A DNA stretch of 10,750 nucleotides from Deinococcus sp. (GTDB taxonomy: Bacteria; Deinococcota; Deinococci; Deinococcales; Thermaceae): positions 1-10,750 of the forward strand of contig JAMCQK010000025.1 in the NCBI GenBank assembly GCA_023382135.1, written 5' to 3'. The position numbers were made by a program, and so were the translations under genes. Position 1 is the stretch's first letter. Every line of letters begins with the position of its first letter. The notes below the pieces were generated by a model. That model did not search any database. It was not told the DNA's origin and saw only the letters and a program-made list of their open reading frames with translations. Positions 6,963-10,750 of the stretch are shown piece after piece.

Positions 6963-7238
6963 TGTGGCCAGGCGGATCCTCTCTGCGAAGAAGGCTTTGT
7001 CCAGGTGTCCTTTGTCCCAGCGGAAAACACGGAGACTTGCCCGGCTGCCTGGGTCAAAATATCCGGTGGCCAGGTACTGCCCCTCGGTGTCAAATACCTC
7101 GGTTAAGCCCGCTTTTTCCGGCGCCTCAAGAATTTCGTCCCGGTAGAGTACGGGATAAAAATTGCGGATTTTCTTTTCCTTGCCGGGTTTGGCGGTGGCC
7201 TTTTGCACCACCCCAGCATACGGACGCCAGAGCCACAC
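6960..7238 (-). CDS. rRNA methyltransferase N-terminal PUA domain fragment, cut by a frameshift
   Basis: This is a 92-residue fragment matching the N-terminal PUA domain of RlmI/RlmO-type methyltransferases, which binds RNA. Recognisable are KPGKEKKIRNFYPVLYRDEI (18-37), the GQYLATGYFDPGSRASLRVF stretch, and KAFFAERIRLAT, after which TGA (6960-6962) interrupts. The continuing protein lies one base over. The start is uncertain: GTG at 7236-7238 is the first possible after an in-frame TAA. However, the adjoining GTG codons at residues 10 and 11 (7206-7211) fit the family N-terminus better. No strong ribosome binding site is seen. The gap to the dehydratase stop is 23 bases, so the two were probably transcribed together. 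Confidence 0.75.
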   Translation of the reverse strand: MWLWRPYAGVVQKATAKPGKEKKIRNFYPVLYRDEILEAPEKAGLTEVFDTEGQYLATGYFDPGSRASLRVFRWDKGHLDKAFFAERIRLAT

Positions 7239-7261
7239 TCTTGTTTAGGGCGGATGCGCGG

Positions 7262-8209
7262 TTACCCTAGCCAGTTTTTCATCTGCTCGGGTGTCAGGTT
7301 GCCGCCACAGATAATAGTTACCACACGCTCTTCCGTAAGCATCTTGGGGTAAGCGGCTACGGCGGCAATTCCTACGGCGGCGGATGGCTCCGCTACCAGG
7401 CCCAGATGCCGCTGGATAAGTTTCATGCCCTGAATGATGGCTTCGTCGTTTACCAGAAGGATCTCGTCCACCACGTTCTTGAGGTCTTCCAACGCTTCGG
7501 GAATCGGGATTCGCACGCCAATACCGTCGGCAATAGTATCAATCCGGTCAAAGACCACCAGCTCCCCGCTGCGCCAGGAGCGCTCCATTGCCGGCGCGCC
7601 TTGGGCGGCAACACCTATAACCTTGATGTCCGGTCTGACTGCTTTGACCCAAGAACCAACGCCCGAAAGCAGTGCACCGTTTCCAAGGGGGATGAGCCAA
7701 GTAGCGGGAGGATTATCCTGCTTGAGCAGTTCAACGGCAATGCTGCCAGCGCCTTCTGAAATTTCGGGAATTAGGCCGTCTTCCACCATCAGTGCTCCGG
7801 TCTTTGCCGCGTACTCTTTGGCCAGCAGCTTGGCCGCGTCGAAATCTTCGCCGGCCAGACTCACCTGAGCGCCCAGCGACTGCATCCGCTCAATCTTGAG
7901 TGGGTTTGCGTTCACCGAAGCGAAGATGGTGAGCGCTATCCCGCGCTTTCTGGCGGCGTAGGCAAGCCCCTGGCCGAAGTTTCCGGCGGAAGCACAGACC
8001 AGCCTTTCGCCGCCTCTGAGCTTGGAGACCCAGTAGTCTGCCCCACGGCCCTTGAAAGAGCGGATCGGGTTCTGGGTTTCAACTTTGACAAAGATCTTGG
8101 TTCCAAGTTCACGCGAAAGGGCTTCCGACCAGTACTGCGGGCTGTTGAGAAAAACCGGGTCAATCACCCGGCTGGCTTCCTGGATGTTTTCAAGCGAGAG
8201 CCGGCCCAT
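7262..8209 (-). CDS. PLP-dependent threonine/serine dehydratase-family enzyme
   Basis: This 315-residue fold-type II PLP enzyme has the layout of short threonine dehydratases and serine racemases, with no C-terminal ACT regulatory domain. The PLP lysine is K53 in PIRSFKGRGA. The cofactor O3'-binding loop is SAGNFGQG (74-81) with N77. The phosphate-binding loop is LGNGALLSG (175-183), where most dehydratases have a GGGGL tetraglycine. The C-terminal CGGN (301-304) supplies the cofactor ring contact. The likely reaction is deamination of threonine or serine to a 2-oxo acid and ammonia, or a related beta-elimination or racemisation; the substrate cannot be decided from sequence. A plausible promoter lies just upstream, and the methyltransferase follows 23 bases downstream on the same strand, so a two-gene transcript is likely. 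Confidence 0.85.
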   Translation of the reverse strand: MGRLSLENIQEASRVIDPVFLNSPQYWSEALSRELGTKIFVKVETQNPIRSFKGRGADYWVSKLRGGERLVCASAGNFGQGLAYAARKRGIALTIFASVNANPLKIERMQSLGAQVSLAGEDFDAAKLLAKEYAAKTGALMVEDGLIPEISEGAGSIAVELLKQDNPPATWLIPLGNGALLSGVGSWVKAVRPDIKVIGVAAQGAPAMERSWRSGELVVFDRIDTIADGIGVRIPIPEALEDLKNVVDEILLVNDEAIIQGMKLIQRHLGLVAEPSAAVGIAAVAAYPKMLTEERVVTIICGGNLTPEQMKNWLG

Positions 8210-8217
8210 CTGGGCCT

Positions 8218-8246
8218 ATGGTAAGTGGTTTTTGGGTGCAGGTGAA
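8218..8246 (-). promoter_or_regulatory. Candidate promoter of the dehydratase-methyltransferase operon
   Basis: On the minus strand TTCACC (8241-8246) and TACCAT (8218-8223), each 4 of 6 to consensus, are separated by 17 bases. The -10 box ends 8 bases before the ATG at 8209, again predicting a very short or absent leader. The individual hexamer matches are modest. Confidence 0.4.
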
Positions 8247-8398
8247 TCTTATCTTCGTTTTTTGCTTATGTTGTGGCTTTACAACCACGCTCGAATCTAT
8301 TTGATCCGAAGCTGCCGAACGAAACCAGCCGCTCCGCTGCCCGCTAAGCTCGGTTTTGTCCTCAATGCTTCGGGCAGGGTGTGGGCTATGCGAACTTC

Positions 8399-9610
8399 TC
8401 AACTCTTCGATGGGTTTATCAGGTGCTGATTAGGCTTTGGTGCAAAGAAGACAAAAAATAAAAGCAACACAAGAGCAAAGAGCGATAGCGTTGCACCGAA
8501 AAAGAATGTCGCTGCAGGATTAACCCGATCCCACAAAAGTCCGGCAATAAAACTGGCAGGCAAGGTCACAAGCCCAAGGGCAGTGTTGTAAATACCATAT
8601 GCTCGGCCTCGATAATCGGGAGATACCATATCAGCCACAAACGCTTTGGCAACTCCTTCGGTGGTTGCGTAGTAGAGCCCGTAGAACGCAAACAAGAGCC
8701 ATATTTGGTATCCGGCATTCGCCAGAGCAAAACCAAAATATGACAATGCATACGCGAGCCAGCCGAGCATAATAACTTTTTCCCGGCCGATCTTATCCGA
8801 GAGGCTGCCAAGTGGTACGGAAGCGGCCGCGTAGACAAAGTTAAAGAGCGCGTAGACAAGCGGTATAGCTAGCAGCGTTACGCCGATGTTCTGAGCGCGC
8901 AAGATAAGAAAGACATCAGATGAATTGCCAAGACTGAAAAGAAGCATAATACCCAAGAAAAGATAAAATCGGCGCGGCAAAGCTTGGTGAACCGGAACGG
9001 CAGCTTTCTCTTCCGAGGCAGTTTCTCGCACTTTTGTATGGAGAACAACAAGCGTAACGAGAAGCGGCAGGGCGGTCGCGATAAGTATAATGTGGTATTT
9101 CGACGGATTGTCTTTGAGTACATACAGTAGCCCGAAGAGAATAAGCGGTCCAACCACAGAGCCAAAGGTGTCGAGCATACGGGCAACGCCAAAGCCCTTG
9201 CCGCGATTTGTGGCTTCTGTTGAGTCGGCGATAAGCGCGTCTTTTGGAGAATCTTTCATGCCCTTGCCAACACCGTCGATAAAACGCAATCCGAGAATGG
9301 CGGCGCTGGAAGTGGCCAAAGCAAGCAGTGGCCGCGCAACAAGGGAGAAAAAATAGCCGAGAAAAATAAAAGGCTTTTTCTTGCCGAACTTGTCAGTGAG
9401 GAATCCCGCTACGATCTTAAAGATACTTGCGCTGCTTGTCACAAGCCCTTCCGAGAGGCCGATAAAGGCCTTATCAAGGCCTATCACATTTGCAAGATAG
9501 AGCGGAAGGATAGGCACAAAAATATCCTGGCTGATGCCGCCGAAAAAACTTAGAAGACCGATGTAGAAAACATTGCCGAGATTTTTCTTTTTCATCATAT
9601 TGGCCTTCAT
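8399..9610 (-). CDS. Major facilitator superfamily (MFS) transporter
   Basis: This 403-residue integral membrane protein has about twelve hydrophobic helices. The MFS loop 2-3 motif A is present as AGFLTDKFGKKKP (68-80), with a second copy between helices 8 and 9 as GSLSDKIGREKV (268-279). The helix 4 region has the charged RFIDGVGKGMKDSPKDALIAD pattern (109-129). A hydrophilic central loop at about 191-212 separates the two six-helix halves. Transport would be driven by the proton gradient; the substrate is unknown, and efflux of a drug or small solute is only a guess. The ATG at 9610 directly follows a TAG; ATGs at residues 5 and 6 are alternatives. The gene is clearly more AT-rich than the genes to its left and to its right, which suggests acquisition from a different genome. 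About 190 bases without a clear gene separate it from the dehydratase. Confidence 0.87.
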   Translation of the reverse strand: MKANMMKKKNLGNVFYIGLLSFFGGISQDIFVPILPLYLANVIGLDKAFIGLSEGLVTSSASIFKIVAGFLTDKFGKKKPFIFLGYFFSLVARPLLALATSSAAILGLRFIDGVGKGMKDSPKDALIADSTEATNRGKGFGVARMLDTFGSVVGPLILFGLLYVLKDNPSKYHIILIATALPLLVTLVVLHTKVRETASEEKAAVPVHQALPRRFYLFLGIMLLFSLGNSSDVFLILRAQNIGVTLLAIPLVYALFNFVYAAASVPLGSLSDKIGREKVIMLGWLAYALSYFGFALANAGYQIWLLFAFYGLYYATTEGVAKAFVADMVSPDYRGRAYGIYNTALGLVTLPASFIAGLLWDRVNPAATFFFGATLSLFALVLLLFFVFFAPKPNQHLINPSKS

Positions 9611-9847
9611 CTAATTCCAGTACCAACCCCAGCCGTAGTTTTCAACATACCTCACCTTGCTTGGTTTGCTGTCGATCTTGCCGCGTAGGCCGCCGGCGGC
9701 AGGTTCCCCGAGGGGCTGTGGGATCTGCGTTGTTGTAGTACTGTCACCAAGCTTCGAGGCGAGCTGTGCGTGGGCAGGGCGACAAACCAGTGGGCGTTGC
9801 CGAGCAACGCCCACCAAAAAATAGGCCAATTGAAAAAAGTCAGATTA
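9611..9847. other. Gene-poor spacer with a doubtful 72-codon minus-strand frame
   Basis: The stretch between the MFS transporter and the tRNA fragment holds no recognised gene. One minus-strand frame (9611-9829, 72 codons, ATG start) ends in an aromatic-rich tail VENYGWGWYWN, and its TAG directly abuts the transporter ATG. I do not recognise it. Its 5' end is occupied by a perfect hairpin, so either only the 3' part was ever coding or the frame is fortuitous. The base composition is more GC-rich than that of the transporter. Confidence 0.35.
9790..9814. repeat. Perfect 11-bp inverted repeat (strong hairpin)
   Basis: GTGGGCGTTGC (9790-9800) and GCAACGCCCAC (9804-9814) are perfect complements around the 3-base loop CGA. 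An A-run follows on the plus strand, so the stem is preceded by TTTTTT on the minus strand and no T-run follows it in either direction. It is therefore not a standard intrinsic terminator. It lies about 33 bases beyond the 3' end of the tRNA fragment and might act as a terminator for the original tRNA, or be a mobile-element end or protein-binding site. Confidence 0.7.
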
Positions 9848-9893
9848 TGGTGGGCCGTGCAGGATTTGAACCTGCGACCAACCGGTTATGAGC
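9848..9893 (-). other. att site: 3' half of a CAU-anticodon tRNA gene (Met or Ile2), truncated
   Basis: On the minus strand the segment reads as the anticodon loop CTCATAA (9886-9892, anticodon CAT at 9888-9890), 3' anticodon stem CCGGT, and variable loop TGGTC. A perfect T arm GCAGG-TTCAAAT-CCTGC follows, then acceptor strand ACGGCCC, discriminator A and encoded CCA. Upstream of the anticodon stem there is no D arm and no matching GGGCCGT acceptor strand. The 5' anticodon stem (TTCGG) pairs only in its inner part. A tRNA 3' half abutting a tyrosine recombinase gene is what site-specific integration leaves at the far end of an element. By that logic chromosome lies to the left, the element to the right, and the intact tRNA gene beyond the window. 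Confidence 0.8.
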
Positions 9894-9951
9894 CGAACGA
9901 GTTGTATCCGCCAAGAGAGGTCATAAGGCATCAGATAGCGCTTTTACAGGC

Positions 9952-10007
9952 GTTTTCCGCGCCTTATCGCGCCACTAGGACCCAGGAGGAGCCGGAGTTT
10001 TCCGCGC
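9952..10007 (+). repeat. Pair of 11-bp direct repeats, GTTTTCCGCGC
   Basis: GTTTTCCGCGC occurs at 9952-9962 and again at 9997-10007, start to start 45 bases apart, straddling the 3' end of the integrase gene and lying between it and the tRNA-derived core site. Lambda-type integrases bind short direct repeats called arm sites in just this position, so these are candidates. The second copy is inside the coding sequence. Confidence 0.45.
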
Positions 10008-10750
10008 TGTAGGTGTCAATAGGGTGTCCAGGCCCAGGGCTGAATCACGTAGGTCCGCCTCGGACAAGTGCTGGTAGATTTTGAGCGCAAGCAGGGGGCT
10101 GGTGTGCCGAAGCCGTGCGGCGACCTGCTTGGGGTTGAGGCCCGAGCGAAACGCCAGTGAGGTATAAGTGTGCCGCAGACCGTGCAGCGTGATCCTGGGA
10201 ACGCCGGCGCTTGCTACCAAGTGGTCCCAGATCCGGACCACGTTCCGGTAACCAAGGGGCGTGCCGACCGTGGAGGGGAAAATAAGACCATGATCAGCCC
10301 AGCGTTGCGCGGCGGACGACTCGAGCTCTTGGTTGCGCCGATGATCAAGCAAAATCCGAAGGGTTTCCGGATCTAAAAAAAGCGCTGCGGCACTGGCCGG
10401 GGTTTTTGGTTTCCCCAATTCCCCGCTCGGATGAAGCGTGTGCCGGATAAAAAGCTGATCGCCCGCCAGATCGGCCCACCGCAGCGCCAACGCCTCGCCG
10501 GGCCGCAAACCCGTTGTGAGCATTAGGCGGAACAGCGGGTAAAGGCGGTGGTTTTTGGCGGCCCGTAAAAACTGTTCAACCTGCGGGGCGTCCCAGGCGG
10601 AGCTCGGTCTCACCGCGATGCGCCGGGGGGTGTCCACCGAGTCCGCCGGGTTGCGAGAGATTAAATCCGTGCGCACTGCGTCAGCCAGCGCCGCCTTGAG
10701 AAATTGAAAAGCCGACCGGCGGACTGAGCCGCTGAGCCGCCGATCAGAGA
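9975..10750 (-). CDS. Tyrosine recombinase / phage-type integrase (5' end outside window)
   Basis: The frame is open to the right edge, so the gene is partial; about 257 residues are visible. A GTG at 10674-10676 is internal, since the sequence upstream of it continues in frame as typical integrase core-binding domain (SVRRSAFQFLKAALADAV). Numbering from that GTG, the catalytic set is complete. R58 lies in TGLRPGEALALRW, a lysine at 89 or 91 in the beta-hairpin, H165 and R168 in LHGLRHTYTS, H191 in RLRHTSPLLAL, and the nucleophile Y201 in KIYQHL. The enzyme would cut and rejoin the tRNA att site next to it by strand exchange through a phosphotyrosine bond, integrating or excising the element. 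The stop TAG (9975-9977) is followed by the att fragment 81 bases away. Confidence 0.93.
   Translation of the reverse strand, partial: SDRRLSGSVRRSAFQFLKAALADAVRTDLISRNPADSVDTPRRIAVRPSSAWDAPQVEQFLRAAKNHRLYPLFRLMLTTGLRPGEALALRWADLAGDQLFIRHTLHPSGELGKPKTPASAAALFLDPETLRILLDHRRNQELESSAAQRWADHGLIFPSTVGTPLGYRNVVRIWDHLVASAGVPRITLHGLRHTYTSLAFRSGLNPKQVAARLRHTSPLLALKIYQHLSEADLRDSALGLDTLLTPTARKTPAPPGS

Larger units (their letters stand above)
9848..10750. mobile_element. Left end of an integrative element (prophage or genomic island), continuing past the right edge
   Basis: The unit is defined by the truncated tRNA att site and the adjoining tyrosine recombinase, whose 3' end lies about 80 bases inside. 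Only this end is visible, so cargo, size and type (prophage, ICE or island) cannot be told. Confidence 0.65.

Noticed and set aside
6955..6970. prfB-like programmed +1 frameshift in the methyltransferase
   Set aside because: There is no CTT-TGA slip site and no closely spaced strong internal Shine-Dalgarno, so mutation or sequence error is favoured.
6963..7093. Upstream extension of the methyltransferase catalytic frame
   Set aside because: The translation there is the out-of-frame reading of the PUA domain and is unrelated to the family.
8210..8398. Possible small genes between the dehydratase and the transporter
   Set aside because: Frames on both strands are short, low in protein-like character and lack ribosome binding sites. 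Apart from the candidate dehydratase promoter I see only short, weak inverted repeats.
9770..10012. 80-codon plus-strand frame containing WAVQDLNLRPTGYEP
   Set aside because: The DLNLRP-type peptide is the well-known false translation of the antisense of a tRNA 3' end; here it is the att fragment, and the frame then runs into the integrase antisense.

Overview
The window is moderately GC-rich bacterial DNA. It has ordinary housekeeping or accessory genes for about 8.2 kb, then a base-composition break, and at the right edge the end of an integrated element. No RNA or marker gene fixes the taxonomy. My best guess is a member of the Deinococcota, Thermales side (Thermus/Meiothermus-like). The reasons are an rRNA methyltransferase whose domain order and C-terminal end resemble, from memory, the Thermus RlmI/RlmO-type enzymes; -10 boxes placed only 5 to 9 bases before start codons; and overall gene style. 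This is inference.

Left block, plus strand (1-3000): the last part of an AddB-like nuclease subunit with an Fe-S cysteine motif overlaps by 4 bases an AddA-like UvrD-type helicase/nuclease. Together they look like a double-strand-break end-resection enzyme. Converging on it from the minus strand are an OsmC-family protein (3127-3552) and a DegT/DnrJ/EryC1/StrS sugar aminotransferase (3608-4744).

Middle block: a 141-base divergent spacer holds a 13-bp A/T-flanked hairpin and a strong promoter with a perfect TATAAT box. It drives a secreted, zinc-dependent N-acetylmuramoyl-L-alanine amidase (4886-5992). Convergent to that gene are an rRNA methyltransferase split by a frameshift and lacking its expected stop codon (5816-7238), and, upstream of it, a PLP-dependent threonine/serine dehydratase-like gene (7262-8209). 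These two probably form a minus-strand operon.

Right block: a 12-TM MFS transporter (8399-9610) is visibly more AT-rich than its neighbours. It is followed by a gene-poor stretch with a perfect 11-bp hairpin. The 3' half of a CAU-anticodon tRNA (9848-9893) then sits 81 bases from the 3' end of a tyrosine recombinase that runs off the right edge. This is the signature of an attachment-site end of an integrative element lying to the right.

I see no clear undescribed multi-gene system. The most useful leads are the att junction, an over-represented CCTCGAGG palindrome confined to the left 6.5 kb, the damaged methyltransferase with an adapter-like 16-mer in its tail, and the hairpin in the divergent promoter region.
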